Counted from the stretch's first letter, positions 45,288 through 56,467 are shown. The stretch is DNA of 64,000 nucleotides from Komagataeibacter oboediens (GCF_003207815.1 NZ_NKTX01000001.1:1-64000), one strand, 5' to 3'. Translations and numbers: made by a program. The notes: generated from the sequence alone by a model not told the origin.

Positions 45288-45288
<1 letters not shown>

Positions 45289-46250
45289 TGGCCGGGGTCC
45301 GCGCATGGCTTGCGGCATGTGGTGCTGCCGCCGTTACGGCCTGCTGGCTGGCGGGCGTGCCCGCCATGGCGGCACAGGGCACGGAGCTGAGGCTGTGCAA
45401 CCATGAACGCGTGGCGCAGGTGCCGCTGCGTGATGACGGGGGGTACCTGTCCATTGTCATCAGCATTGCCGGGCATGACCTGAGCGCGCTGGTGGATACC
45501 GGATCGGATGGCGGGCTGCTGACGCCGGACATGGTGGGCTACCTGCGCCTGCGGCTTGATCCCGACCACGAAACCGTCGTCCATGGCACTGGCGGGATTG
45601 CGCAGGCGACACCCAACGCCCTTGTGCCCGACCTGCGGGTGGGTGGGGTCGATTTCGGCGCGCGTTCGGTGCCGGTGGGTGAACTGCCGGGGCAGCCGAT
45701 GATCCACCCCCCCGTTGCCGGGCTGCTGGGGGGGGATATCCTGTCGCGGTTCGATCTGGACATGGATGTGCCCGGTGGCACGCTGACATTGTGGAACATC
45801 CAGCATGGCTCCATGGCCTGTGCCCCGCCACCGGCATGGGACGGGCCATATGAGACCCTGCCGCTGCGCAGGCAGGACAACCGTTTCCTGCTGGAAGTGA
45901 AGCTGGATGGCAGGCCGGTCACGGCGCTGCTCGACAGTGGCGCGCGCTCGCGCATTGTCTCGCCGGAGGTGGCGCACCGCGCGGGTGTCAGCCAGTCACA
46001 GCTGGACCGCGATCCCGGCGGCGTGACCGCAGGCGTGGACGGGCACAAGGACATCTATCACTGGCACCGTTTCGACAACCTGCAGGTCGGTCATGAGCTG
46101 GAGCGCAATGTTACGCTGACCGTGGCCCCCCTGCGCGAACATCTGGAAATGCTGCTGGGGTCGGACTGGTTCGCGTCCCACCGGGTGTGGATATCCTATG
46201 CCACGAACCAGGCATTTGTCCGTCCCGCGCCACGGCAGCCGACCAGATAA
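45288..46250 (+). CDS. Secreted retropepsin-like protein with two aspartyl-protease motifs
   Basis: A 320-residue protein with a signal peptide (ACGAAAVTACWLAGVPAMAA). Two pepsin/retropepsin-type segments are present: LSALVDTGSDGGLLTPDMVG at about residue 65 and VTALLDSGARSRIVSPEVAH at about residue 210. Each carries the D-T/S-G active-site signature. Eukaryote-like pepsins use two such Asp motifs in one chain, while bacterial relatives usually have one. It may be a monomeric periplasmic aspartyl protease, but neither substrate nor activity is known. It overlaps the pip stop by one base. Confidence 0.82.
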
Positions 46251-46260
46251 GGGAATCTCC

Positions 46261-46342
46261 GGCAACGCCAGAGGTGTCCGGGCCCCCCGTTTTTCATAAG
46301 GACGGCGTTGCCTGAAGCTTTCTGCAAACGCTTCACCGGTAA
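46261..46342. repeat. Hairpin plus degenerate dispersed repeat (copy F)
   Basis: Ten bases after the retropepsin-like stop, GGCAACGCC (46261-46269) and GGCGTTGCC (46304-46312) are perfect complements, with GTCC/GGAC pairing inside, so a long hairpin can form. Directly after it GAAGCTTTCTGCAAACGCTTCACCGG resembles the outer arm of repeat copy D. It probably terminates the xerC operon and the opposing small-protein gene. Confidence 0.5.
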
Positions 46343-46456
46343 CATCCCTGCATGATGGCAGGAGGCCGTTCGGGCTGGCTGTTCCGGCAGCTCCGGAAAA
46401 ATCAGGCCCGGCATGGACTGCCGGACCCTGCTGGCGTTGGGGTGAGCGGAGGAGGA

Positions 46457-46936
46457 TCAGCCCTTCAGCCGGGCGTTGCACACGCTGTAGTACCCGCCGC
46501 CACGCTGGATCCAGCGCAGGCCACCATTGGCGTTGGTGGCCTTGTTGGCGTTGTACTGGTCAAGGCAGGTGTGCAGGCGGGCCTTGCCGGCGGCTTCCTT
46601 GCTGTATTTGGGGGAAACGGCATCGGGCAGCGTGGCGTTGGTGGACACGGGGGCCGCAGCCGGGGCGGACGCCTTTGGTGCGGCCGGTGCGGCAACGGGG
46701 CTGGCGGCGGCAGGGGCTGCGGGTTCTGCGGCCCTGGTTTCGGGGGCGGCCACGTCACCGCACTGGGCGGTCTTGAAATCCTTGTAACTCTGGCCGTTCA
46801 GCGTGCCTGCGGTGCGGGCGGTGGTGAATTTCTGGTGGCACGACTTGGAGGTTTCGCGTGCATGCGCGGCACCTGTGGACAGCGCGAGCGCGAGTACGGA
46901 AGCAGTTGCGATCCCGAAGCGGAAGGATGTGGTCAT
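46457..46936 (-). CDS. Small secreted cysteine-containing hypothetical protein
   Basis: A 159-residue protein from ATG 46936 (MTTSFRFGIATASVLALALS) with a signal peptide cleaved near AAHAR. A first conserved part, SCHQKFTTARTAGTLNGQSY and DFKTAQCG, and a final part, LHTCLDQYNANKATNANGGLRW to YYSVCNARLKG, are joined by an Ala/Pro-rich linker of about 55 residues. The four cysteines could form disulfides in the periplasm. The KFxxARxxGTLxGQxYxDF pattern recurs in acetic acid bacterial proteins of unknown function. It lies 43 bp after the PII gene on the same strand. Confidence 0.8.
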   Translation of the reverse strand: MTTSFRFGIATASVLALALSTGAAHARETSKSCHQKFTTARTAGTLNGQSYKDFKTAQCGDVAAPETRAAEPAAPAAASPVAAPAAPKASAPAAAPVSTNATLPDAVSPKYSKEAAGKARLHTCLDQYNANKATNANGGLRWIQRGGGYYSVCNARLKG

Positions 46937-46979
46937 GGGGTTGGTCGGTCCTGAAATGACGGTTGTGAAAATATGCGGG

Positions 46980-48755
<1,776 letters not shown>

Positions 48756-48806
48756 AACGGGGACCGCGACGAATAACTGGGCCTCAGGGCCGGAACGGAT
48801 GGCTTA

Positions 48807-49670
48807 ATGTCTGAAAAGCAGCCTGCTGGCATTCCCATGGATACACGCACGCGTCCCGTCATGCCGCCAACGCTGGGGCATGTGGACCCGACCACGCTGT
48901 GGCAGGAAATCGTGAACGGCGCATGCGGGTGCAATGATCCGCTGGTCAAGGGACTGCTGGCCACCGGCATCCGCAACCATGCATCCTTCCGCTGTGCGCT
49001 GGCCGCCCTGATCGGACGCAAGCTGGGGGACCGTTCGGTGGCGGATGACGCGCTGGCCGAACTGGTGAGCGAGGTATTCGACGCTGATCCCGATATCGTC
49101 AGTGCGGCGGCGGCCGATCTGGTCGCCATCCGTGAACGTGACCCGGCCACGGCCAATTACGTGACGCCCTTCCTGTTCTTCAAGGGGTATCACGCGGTGC
49201 AGAGCTATCGCGTGGCGCACTGGCTGTGGCACAACAACCGCAGCTATCTGGCGCTGCATCTGCAAAGCCGGTGTTCCGAGCTGTTTGCCGTTGATATCCA
49301 TCCCGCGGCAAAGCTGGGGCGGCGTATCCTGCTGGATCACGGCACGGGCATCGTGATCGGGGAAACCTCGGTGCTGGAGGACGACGTCTCCCTGCTGCAG
49401 GGCGTAACCCTTGGCGGCACGGGCAAGAATGTGGGCGACCGTCACCCCAAGGTACGCCGTGGCGTGCTGATCGGGGCGGGGGCCAAGATCCTGGGTAATA
49501 TCGAAATTGGGGAAGGTGCGAAGGTGGGTGCCGGCTCCATCGTGCTGGAATCCGTGCCGCCCTACACCACCGTGGTGGGCAATCCCGCCCGGATCGTCGG
49601 CACGCGGCATTCCAGCCTGCCGGCCTTCACCATGGACCAGATGCTGCCGCCGATCGATTATATCATCTGA
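48807..49670 (+). CDS. cysE: Serine O-acetyltransferase
   Basis: A 287-residue enzyme making O-acetylserine, the first step of cysteine synthesis. An N-terminal helical domain (SVADDALAELVSEVFDADPD, YHAVQSYRVAHWLWHNNRSYLA) precedes the left-handed beta-helix of hexapeptide repeats: DIHPAAKLGRRILLDHGTG, IVIGETSVLEDDVSLLQGV, TLGGTGKNVGDRHPKV. The catalytic His residues are in DIHPAAK and LLDHGTGIVIGE. The stop shares one base with the YhiN-type gene start. ATG 48837 (MDTRTRPVMPP) is an alternative start. Confidence 0.95.
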   Translation: MSEKQPAGIPMDTRTRPVMPPTLGHVDPTTLWQEIVNGACGCNDPLVKGLLATGIRNHASFRCALAALIGRKLGDRSVADDALAELVSEVFDADPDIVSAAAADLVAIRERDPATANYVTPFLFFKGYHAVQSYRVAHWLWHNNRSYLALHLQSRCSELFAVDIHPAAKLGRRILLDHGTGIVIGETSVLEDDVSLLQGVTLGGTGKNVGDRHPKVRRGVLIGAGAKILGNIEIGEGAKVGAGSIVLESVPPYTTVVGNPARIVGTRHSSLPAFTMDQMLPPIDYII

Positions 49671-50926
49671 TGACCGAATTCGTTTTCAGGCCGCATGTCG
49701 CGGTGATCGGCGGTGGCCCCGCCGGGCTTGCCGCAGCCGAAGTCCTGTCCGCCCATGGTTGTGGTGTCAGCGTGGTGGAACAGATGCCCACCATGGGGCG
49801 CAAGCTGCTCATGGCCGGGCGGGGCGGGCTTAACCTGACCCATTCCGAACCGGCCGATGCCTTTGCCGCGCGCTATGGCGCCGCGCGTCCGATGATGGAG
49901 CGCGCCCTGCAGGCCTTTACCCCGCAGGACATGGTAAAATGGGCCGGGGAACTGGGACAGCCCTGCTTTACCGGCAGCAGCGGGCGCATTTTTCCCCGCG
50001 CCATGAAGGCGTCACCGCTGCTGCGGGCATGGCTGGCGCGGCTCGCGGCGCGTGGCGTGCGCCTGCTGACGCGCCACCGCTGGGACGGGTGGGACGCGGA
50101 TGGCAGGCTGCGGGTATCGGGTCCCGGTGGTCCGGTCTGCTGGCGCGTCAATGCAACGGTGCTGGCGTTGGGTGGGGCAAGCTGGGCGCGCCTTGGGTCG
50201 GATGGTGCATGGCGGGAGTGCCTGCTGGGCCTCAATGTCGATGTTTCGCCATTCGCGCCGGCCAATTGTGGTTTCGTGACCGGGTGGCGTGACGCGTTCA
50301 CCAGCCGCTTTGCGGGCACGCCGCTGCGGGGCATCGCGCTGACGCTGGATAAGGGGGATACGGTCCGTGGTGAGGCCGTGGTCACCGGTATGGGTATTGA
50401 AGGTGGCGCGGTCTATGCCCTGTCGGCTGCGATTCGTGACCGGATTGCACGCAATGGGCAGGCGCTGGTTCATATCGACCTGCGACCCGCGCTGGATGTG
50501 GCGGAAATCGCCACCCGGATTGCCCGCGTGCGCTCACGTGAAAGCCTGTCCAACACATTGCGCAAGGCGTTGCGGTTGCCGCCCGTGGCTGTCGCCCTGC
50601 TGCGCGAAGGGGAAGGCGGACCGCCAGCGCGTGATCCCGCAGCCCTCGCCCGCCTGGTCAAGGCGGTTCCGGTGATGCTGCGCGCGCCTGCGCCATTGGA
50701 CCGTGCCATTTCGGTGGCGGGGGGAATCGCATGGCCCGGGCTAAACGAACATTTCATGCTGCGCGCACTGCCCGGTGTTTTCGCCGCCGGTGAAATGCTG
50801 GACTGGGAAGCCCCGACCGGCGGTTACCTTCTGCAGGGCTGCATCGCGACCGGCCGCATGGCGGGGCAGGGTGCATGGGAATGGTTGCGTGACTCGCAGC
50901 GCGGGCGGTATCCGTCAGCGCCATGA
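49670..50926 (+). CDS. YhiN/HI0933-family flavoprotein
   Basis: A 418-residue FAD protein of the TIGR03862/HI0933 group. The FAD site is HVAVIGGGPAGLAAAEVLSAHG, followed by the family hallmark MPTMGRKLLMAGRGGLNLTHSE. Later blocks are FPRAMKASPLLRAWLARLAARG, ALGGASWARLGSDGAW and the C-terminal GVFAAGEMLDWEAPTGGYLLQG. The family is widespread but its reaction is not known to me. Its start overlaps cysE by one base and its end overlaps the HerA-like ATPase by four (ATGA), so the three are co-translated. Confidence 0.9.
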   Translation: MTEFVFRPHVAVIGGGPAGLAAAEVLSAHGCGVSVVEQMPTMGRKLLMAGRGGLNLTHSEPADAFAARYGAARPMMERALQAFTPQDMVKWAGELGQPCFTGSSGRIFPRAMKASPLLRAWLARLAARGVRLLTRHRWDGWDADGRLRVSGPGGPVCWRVNATVLALGGASWARLGSDGAWRECLLGLNVDVSPFAPANCGFVTGWRDAFTSRFAGTPLRGIALTLDKGDTVRGEAVVTGMGIEGGAVYALSAAIRDRIARNGQALVHIDLRPALDVAEIATRIARVRSRESLSNTLRKALRLPPVAVALLREGEGGPPARDPAALARLVKAVPVMLRAPAPLDRAISVAGGIAWPGLNEHFMLRALPGVFAAGEMLDWEAPTGGYLLQGCIATGRMAGQGAWEWLRDSQRGRYPSAP

Positions 50927-52422
50927 GTGTTGCGATCACGATAGGTGAACGGCGCGGGGCCACGGCAACCGATGCCCCCGTGACGATGGATCTGGCGGAA
51001 CTGCTGTCCACCCGCCTGCTGGTGCAGGGTAATTCCGGGTCGGGCAAGTCGCACCTGCTGCGCCGCCTGCTGGAACAGTCGGCGCGCATGGTGCAGCAGG
51101 CGATCATCGACCCCGAGGGCGATTTCGTCAGCATAGCTGAACGCTTCGGCCATCTGGTCATTGACGCTGCTGAACATACCGAAGCGGCGCTGCAGGCGGC
51201 GGGCGAGCGGATGCGCATGCACCGGGCATCCGTCGTACTGAACCTTGAGGGCGTAGATGCGGATGTGCAGATGCGCCGCGCTGCCGCTTTCCTTGGCGGC
51301 ATGTTCGAGGTGCCGCGCGATTACTGGTACCCCGTGCTGGTCGTGGTGGATGAAGCCCAGCTTTTTGCACCTGCGGCGGCGGGCGAGGTGTCGGATGAAG
51401 CGCGCCGTGCCTCGCTCGGCGCCATGACCAACCTCATGTGCCGTGGGCGCAAGCGCGGGCTGGCCGGGGTGATCGCGACCCAGCGCCTGGCCAAGCTGGC
51501 GAAAAACGTCGCGGCTGAAGCCTCGAACTTCCTCATGGGACGCACTTTCCTTGACATCGACATGATGCGGGCCGCCGACCTGCTGGGGATGGAGCGGCGG
51601 CAGGCGGAAAGTTTCCGCGATCTTGAACGTGGTTATTTTGTCGCCCTTGGCCCCGCCATATGCCGCAGGCCGCTGGCGGTGAAAATCGGCCCGGTGGAAA
51701 CCGAAAGCCGCTCGGCTGGTCCCACGCTCATGCCGTTCGAGCCGGTGCCTGCGGGCGAGGAAATTCGCGAACTGATCCTGACCCCCGTGCCTGAACGCGA
51801 GATCCCGGCCCGTCCACCGCGCAGTTTCAGCCCGCCCCCCGATATTCTGGCCCAGCTTGCTGCCCACGCCGAAACCGCAACCGTGGAGGCGGCGGAAGAC
51901 GAACCGGCCACCCCACCTGTGGATGCGGCAGCCCAGCGGCTGCGCTTTATCGAGATTCTGAGCGATATCCTGCGTGACGAGGATGCGGGCTTTCGTCCCG
52001 TGCATGTGCTGTATCAGGATTTCCTTGTCCGCTGCCGGATCGAGGGCATGGGGCGTGACGCGCTGGACATGCCGCGCTTTCGCCGCCTGCTGGCGGTGGC
52101 CAAGGCGGGCGTGGATGCGCAGACGGCGGGAAGCGGGCAGTGGCGGCAGGCCGAACTGATGGCTGGCGTGCTGCCCGATGACGTGCAGGGTATCTTCCTG
52201 CTGATTGCCCGTGCCGCCCTGCATGGCGAACCCTGTCCGTCTGACAGCCTGATCGCCCGTACCTACGGCACCCATTCGCTGGGACGCGCCCGGCGGCAAC
52301 TGGCGTATCTGGAGGAGCAGAACATGATTGTTTTGCGCAATGACGGGTTGGGCCGGCGCAGTGCCGCCATTATCGGTCCCGGCTGGGAAACCGCCCCGGC
52401 CATGCCGGATGGGAACGGGTAG
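50923..52422 (+). CDS. HerA-like (DUF87) ATP-binding protein with C-terminal winged-helix region
   Basis: A 499-residue FtsK/HerA-fold ATPase. Walker A is LLVQGNSGSGKSHLLRRLL, Walker B is VLVVVDEAQLFAPAAAGEV and a sensor-like block is GLAGVIATQRLAKLAKNVA. From about residue 270 a Pro/Glu linker leads to a C-terminal region (DSLIARTYGTHSLGRARRQL, LEEQNMIVLRN) that looks like a winged helix. No nurA nuclease, mre11 or rad50 is adjacent, so it is not a canonical end-resection HerA. It may be a DNA-associated motor. It is coupled to the YhiN-type flavoprotein by ATGA overlap. Confidence 0.85.
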   Translation: MSVAITIGERRGATATDAPVTMDLAELLSTRLLVQGNSGSGKSHLLRRLLEQSARMVQQAIIDPEGDFVSIAERFGHLVIDAAEHTEAALQAAGERMRMHRASVVLNLEGVDADVQMRRAAAFLGGMFEVPRDYWYPVLVVVDEAQLFAPAAAGEVSDEARRASLGAMTNLMCRGRKRGLAGVIATQRLAKLAKNVAAEASNFLMGRTFLDIDMMRAADLLGMERRQAESFRDLERGYFVALGPAICRRPLAVKIGPVETESRSAGPTLMPFEPVPAGEEIRELILTPVPEREIPARPPRSFSPPPDILAQLAAHAETATVEAAEDEPATPPVDAAAQRLRFIEILSDILRDEDAGFRPVHVLYQDFLVRCRIEGMGRDALDMPRFRRLLAVAKAGVDAQTAGSGQWRQAELMAGVLPDDVQGIFLLIARAALHGEPCPSDSLIARTYGTHSLGRARRQLAYLEEQNMIVLRNDGLGRRSAAIIGPGWETAPAMPDGNG

Positions 52423-52861
52423 GACGTTTTTCAAAACATCTGATTCAACAGAAAGGCTTTTGGTGAAGCTTGGTTCAAAAAGCTTCAGGAAGCCTCACTG
52501 TTTTGAAATTGGATGACACACGAAAACCATTTCCTATCAATGAACTGATTTTAGATATGCCCCGGTAGCATGGAATGGGACGAGACCACCCGCATGGCAG
52601 AATCCGCCATTGGCGAAAGAATGGTCCCGCTATTCTGTCAGTCGATTATTCACATGTAGGCTCGCTCGGACAATCCGTGCCTGTGACGTCAACGGTCATG
52701 GTGGAAGGCGATATAGGGATGCGGGCAGGATGGATTTCGAGCAATGCCATCGTCATTCACGACATGAGGCTATCCGGTTTTCCCGTAAGGACGTCTGGAT
52801 AATAAAAAACCCTGCCTTCGCGTGAAGGCAGGGTTTTCTGTTGTTGGCGAAGCAGATGGCC
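52421..52861. other. Intergenic region between convergent genes, with degenerate repeat copy G
   Basis: After the ATPase stop, 52421-52528 resembles the dispersed repeat: GACGTTTTTCAAAAC, GGCTTTTGGTGAAGCTT, GGTTCAAAAAGCTTCAGGAAG, then a disrupted second part. The core GCC-T5-A5-GGC hairpin is lost here. From 52530 to 52800 I see no gene; a 75-codon frame at 52575 on the plus strand lacks family resemblance. The rne terminator follows at 52806. Confidence 0.6.
52804..52837 (-). terminator. Rho-independent terminator of rne
   Basis: A perfect 14-bp stem AAAACCCTGCCTTC (52806-52819) / GAAGGCAGGGTTTT (52824-52837) with loop GCGT. On the minus strand the stem is followed by a run of T residues (complement of AAAAAA at 52804-52809). 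It lies 25 bp after the rne stop at 52862. This is the clearest intrinsic terminator in the window. Confidence 0.9.
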
Positions 52862-55807
52862 TCAGCGCTTCCACCATCCCGTGCGACGGTGGGTGGTCGG
52901 GGTCGCATCCACGTCGACCGGCGTAATGGCCGTGTCCGCCGGGGTGTCGGTGGCTTCCGCCGCCTCATCAGCCTTTTTGCGACGACGGCGGGTTGCCGTC
53001 GTGGTCGTGGCCGTCTTGCGGGTTGTGGTCCGCTTTTTCGGGGCGGGCTTTTCAGCCTTTTCCGCTTTGGCGTCCGCCGTTTTGGCCTCGGTCTCGACCG
53101 GGGGCGCATCGGCTGCTGCATCCGCTACGGGTTCAGCCTTCTTGCGGCGCGTGACACGACGGCGCTTGGGGGCTTCTTCCGTGGCAGGTGCGGCGGCTTC
53201 GGTCGTGGCGGGTGTTTCCACCGCCGGTTCCTCGGCCTTGTCCGCCGTCTTTGCCGCCGTGCGGGTGGTGCGGCGGCGTGTAGTGGCCGTCGTGCCCGTG
53301 CTGCGGCTGGCCGCACGCTTGCGCGCGGGCCTGGCGGGTGCGGCTTCCTCGGCTGCCGTCTCGTCTGCCGGTTTTGCCTTGGTTTCCTCTGCCGGTTCCT
53401 CGGTTACCGGTTCAGCAGCCTTGCGGCGGCTGGTCGTGCGGCGCGTGGTGGTCGTGCTGGCACGGCGGCGGCGCTTGGGCGCTTCTTCCGCAGCCGGTTC
53501 CGCAGGTGCGGGAGCAGCTTCGGGTTCGGCGGCTTCCGCTTCCACGGCCGGGACGGCAGGTTCGGCAACCGGGGCGGCCGTGGCCTCGGCGTCCTGTGTC
53601 ACGGGGGCGGCCCCGTTTTCGACCGGGGTGGTACGACGGCGCGTGCGGCGCGCCTTGGTGGTTTCTTCCTCGGCCACGGGGGCCGGGGCGGCTTCCTCCA
53701 CTTCGACCACGACCGGATCGGCTTCGACAACCACTTCGCTCGGTGCGGTTGTCTGTTCGATCACATCAAAGATGTCGATGATCGCATCGCCGTACGGATC
53801 GGCCGGGGTGGGGCCACGATAGACTTCGCGCGGCGCGGGTTCCGGTGCGGGCGTCGGCGCGACCGGAGCCGGTGCCTGTTCCGTAGCCGTATCCTCGGCT
53901 GCCTGCGTCTGTCCGGCCTGTGCTGCGGCACCACCACGACGGCGACGGCGACGGCGGCGACGGCGGTGGTCGGTACCCGACGCGATATCCTCATCCTCAT
54001 CCGTCGTGGCGACGGCGTCTGGCGTGGCATCGGCCGCGGGCGGCTCGGCCTGGATCTGGATTTCACGCACATGGCTGCTTTCGGCCGGGGCGTGTTCGAT
54101 CACCGGTGCGTCAAAGCGGGCCGTCTGCTGGCGTATGCGCTCGATCTTGCACTCCTGCGGCTGCAGGGCGGCATCGGGGGCGAAGGAAACCTGCATCTTG
54201 TGGCGGGTTTCGATTTCTGACAGCCAGTTGCGCTTGTGGTTGAGGATGTAGAAAGCGATTTCCGGCGCGACGCCAACGGAGATTTCCGCCGCCTTGCGCT
54301 GCATGCCCTCTTCTTCGATCGCGCGCAGCACGTGCAGTGCCGAGCTTTCGATCCCGCGCACGATGCCGGTGCCCTGACAGTGCGGGCAGGGCATGAAGGC
54401 GGATTCGGCAATGGAGGGACGCAGGCGCTGGCGCGACATTTCCAGCAGGCCGAAATGCGAGATCTGGCCAACCTGGATGCGCGCGCGGTCGGTGCGCAGG
54501 GCGTCCTTCAGCTTCCGCTCGACCATGCCGTTGTGCTTGCGGCTTTCCATGTCGATGAAGTCGATGACGATCAGCCCGGCCAGATCGCGCAGGCGCAGCT
54601 GGCGGGCGACTTCCTCGGCGGCTTCGAGGTTGGTGCGCAGTGCCGTTTCCTCGATATTGCGCTCCCGCGTGGCGCGGCCCGAGTTCACATCGATCGCGAC
54701 CAGTGCCTCGGTCTGGTTGATGACCAGATAGCCACCCGATTTCAGCTGCACGGACGGCGAGAGCATGGAATCCAGCAGCCCCTCCACCTTGTAGTGGGAG
54801 AACAGGGTCTGTTCATGGTCCTGCCACAGCTTCACCTTCTGCGCGTTCTGCGGCATGAGCATGCGCATGAATTCACGCGCGGATTTCCAGCCCGGCTCGC
54901 CATCGATCAGGATCTCGCTGACTTCGCGGGTGTAGATGTCGCGGATGGCGCGCTTGATCAGGCTGGCTTCTTCGTAGATCAGCGCAGGTGCGACCGATTC
55001 CAGCGTATGCTGGCGGATGTCGTCCCACAGGCGCAGCAGGTATTCGCAGTCGCGCATGATTTCGGCGCGCGGGCGCTGGGCGCCGGCGGTGCGCACGATC
55101 ATGGCCATGCCGCGCGGGATCTGCAGTTCGGTAATGATGTCACGCAGGCGACGGCGGTCGGCCACCGACGTGATCTTGCGCGAAACGCCCCCGCCACGCA
55201 GCGAGTTGGGCATCAGCACGCAGTAGCGGCCCGCCAGCGAGACGTATGTGGTCAGCGCCGCACCCTTGTTGCCGCGTTCTTCCTTGACCACCTGCACCAG
55301 CAGGATCTGGCGGCGGCGGATGACTTCCTGAATCTTATAGTTGCGCAGGAAGCGCGCGATGCGGCGCTGGGCCTGCGCTTCGTCGCCGGTATCGTTTTCG
55401 CCGCCTACGGTTTCGGGTTCGTCGCCGTCCTGATCAACCGGGGCGTCGGCCTCGTCCTCGGCGCGGGGGGCGTCGTCTTCCTCGTCATCGCGGGCGCGGC
55501 GTTCTTCTTCCGCGCGGCGTTCCTCTTCCTGCAGCGCCAGCAGCTTTTCGCGGTCGGCTACGGGGATCTGGTAATAGTCAGGGTGGATTTCACTGAAGGC
55601 AAGGAACCCGTGGCGGTTGCCGCCATAATCCACGAACGCAGCCTGAAGGCTGGGTTCCACGCGGATAACCTTGGCCAGATAGATGTTGCCCTTCAGCTGC
55701 TTTTTTGAAGCGGCTTCAACATCGTAATCTTCCAGGTGGTTACCATCCATCACGACCACGCGGGTTTCTTCCGCGTGGGTCGTGTCGATCAGCATGCGTT
55801 TGCTCAT
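52862..55807 (-). CDS. rne: Ribonuclease E
   Basis: A 981-residue endoribonuclease from ATG 55807 (MSKRMLIDTTHAEETRVVV). The S1 domain begins LKGNIYLAKVIRVEPSLQAAF and is split by a highly acidic insert of about 70 residues (EEDDAPRAEDEADAP). The catalytic Asp residues are in ALVAIDVNSGRATRER and GLIVIDFIDMESRKHN, and the zinc-link is PCPHCQGTGIVRG. The last 370 residues are low-complexity Ala/Glu/Pro/Thr with repeated basic blocks (RRRRRRRRGG, PKRRRRASTTTTRRTTSRR, KRRRVTRRKKAEP), probably the degradosome scaffold and RNA-binding region. It starts mRNA decay and rRNA processing. Confidence 0.95.
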   Translation of the reverse strand: MSKRMLIDTTHAEETRVVVMDGNHLEDYDVEAASKKQLKGNIYLAKVIRVEPSLQAAFVDYGGNRHGFLAFSEIHPDYYQIPVADREKLLALQEEERRAEEERRARDDEEDDAPRAEDEADAPVDQDGDEPETVGGENDTGDEAQAQRRIARFLRNYKIQEVIRRRQILLVQVVKEERGNKGAALTTYVSLAGRYCVLMPNSLRGGGVSRKITSVADRRRLRDIITELQIPRGMAMIVRTAGAQRPRAEIMRDCEYLLRLWDDIRQHTLESVAPALIYEEASLIKRAIRDIYTREVSEILIDGEPGWKSAREFMRMLMPQNAQKVKLWQDHEQTLFSHYKVEGLLDSMLSPSVQLKSGGYLVINQTEALVAIDVNSGRATRERNIEETALRTNLEAAEEVARQLRLRDLAGLIVIDFIDMESRKHNGMVERKLKDALRTDRARIQVGQISHFGLLEMSRQRLRPSIAESAFMPCPHCQGTGIVRGIESSALHVLRAIEEEGMQRKAAEISVGVAPEIAFYILNHKRNWLSEIETRHKMQVSFAPDAALQPQECKIERIRQQTARFDAPVIEHAPAESSHVREIQIQAEPPAADATPDAVATTDEDEDIASGTDHRRRRRRRRRRGGAAAQAGQTQAAEDTATEQAPAPVAPTPAPEPAPREVYRGPTPADPYGDAIIDIFDVIEQTTAPSEVVVEADPVVVEVEEAAPAPVAEEETTKARRTRRRTTPVENGAAPVTQDAEATAAPVAEPAVPAVEAEAAEPEAAPAPAEPAAEEAPKRRRRASTTTTRRTTSRRKAAEPVTEEPAEETKAKPADETAAEEAAPARPARKRAASRSTGTTATTRRRTTRTAAKTADKAEEPAVETPATTEAAAPATEEAPKRRRVTRRKKAEPVADAAADAPPVETEAKTADAKAEKAEKPAPKKRTTTRKTATTTTATRRRRKKADEAAEATDTPADTAITPVDVDATPTTHRRTGWWKR

Positions 55808-56467
55808 AAATAGGCGCACTCCGGTATGTCACGTTCCGGCATCCGGGCTGCGCGCGTCTTTTGTGGCGGCAGGGGGACGTAAGGGGAACGGACAGAAACA
55901 TGAAAAAACGGGCGACCGGACCCGGACGGAACACCACCGCGCGGCGCGCGGGCGGACAGGCCATGGCTGACATGCGGATGCGGCGCCGTGGCGCCGCCCG
56001 CGTTCGGGCATGGGGTCATCGCATGTGCGGCAAAAACCCGCGTGGTGTTCAATCCATCCTCGGTCATGGCTGGGGAGGGCGCGGCCCGGCCTTATTGCCG
56101 GGGCGGGACCTTCCGTATCGACGGGTATGCCATCCGGTTTCCTGTCGATGGGGAACACCGGCGCGGCAGCGTCAGGTCGTGCGCGGCATGTGCCCCCACG
56201 CCGTGGCGTGGCCGGAAAAAGCCGGTAAGCGTATGCCGCGCATGCATGATGCATGCCGGATGGAGAAAATCATGCCTTCTGGCATCCTGCCGTTTCGGAC
56301 ATGCCAGCAAGGCAGCCGGACTTGGCGTGGTCCATCACGGCTGGGAAGCATGGCGCAATGAATCCATTCCTGCAAGGGGGGCGTGCGTTTATCCCGCTGA
56401 CGCCCGGCCCGTACGGTGATAAGGGAAGCGGACGGACCCATAACTGTTTTTGACCGGAACAAGATGC
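55808..56467. other. Long divergent intergenic region between rne and the amidase
   Basis: About 660 bp separate the rne and amidase starts. Leftward it should include the rne promoter and a 5' leader, which in other bacteria mediates RNase E autoregulation. I could not pick out a reliable promoter pair or a conserved leader structure. The sequence contains several overlapping frames on both strands (up to about 185 codons), but none has family resemblance. No gene is called. Confidence 0.5.

Noticed and set aside
52841-54220. 459-codon Gly/Arg-rich frame opposite the RNase E tail
   Set aside because: It is the complement of a low-complexity Ala/Pro/Glu/Arg repeat and starts inside the rne 3' end. 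The RNase E frame is continuous with a conserved catalytic domain.
54236-55708. 490-codon frame on the plus strand opposite the RNase E catalytic domain
   Set aside because: The minus-strand frame contains the S1 and DNase I-like catalytic motifs. The other is a shadow.
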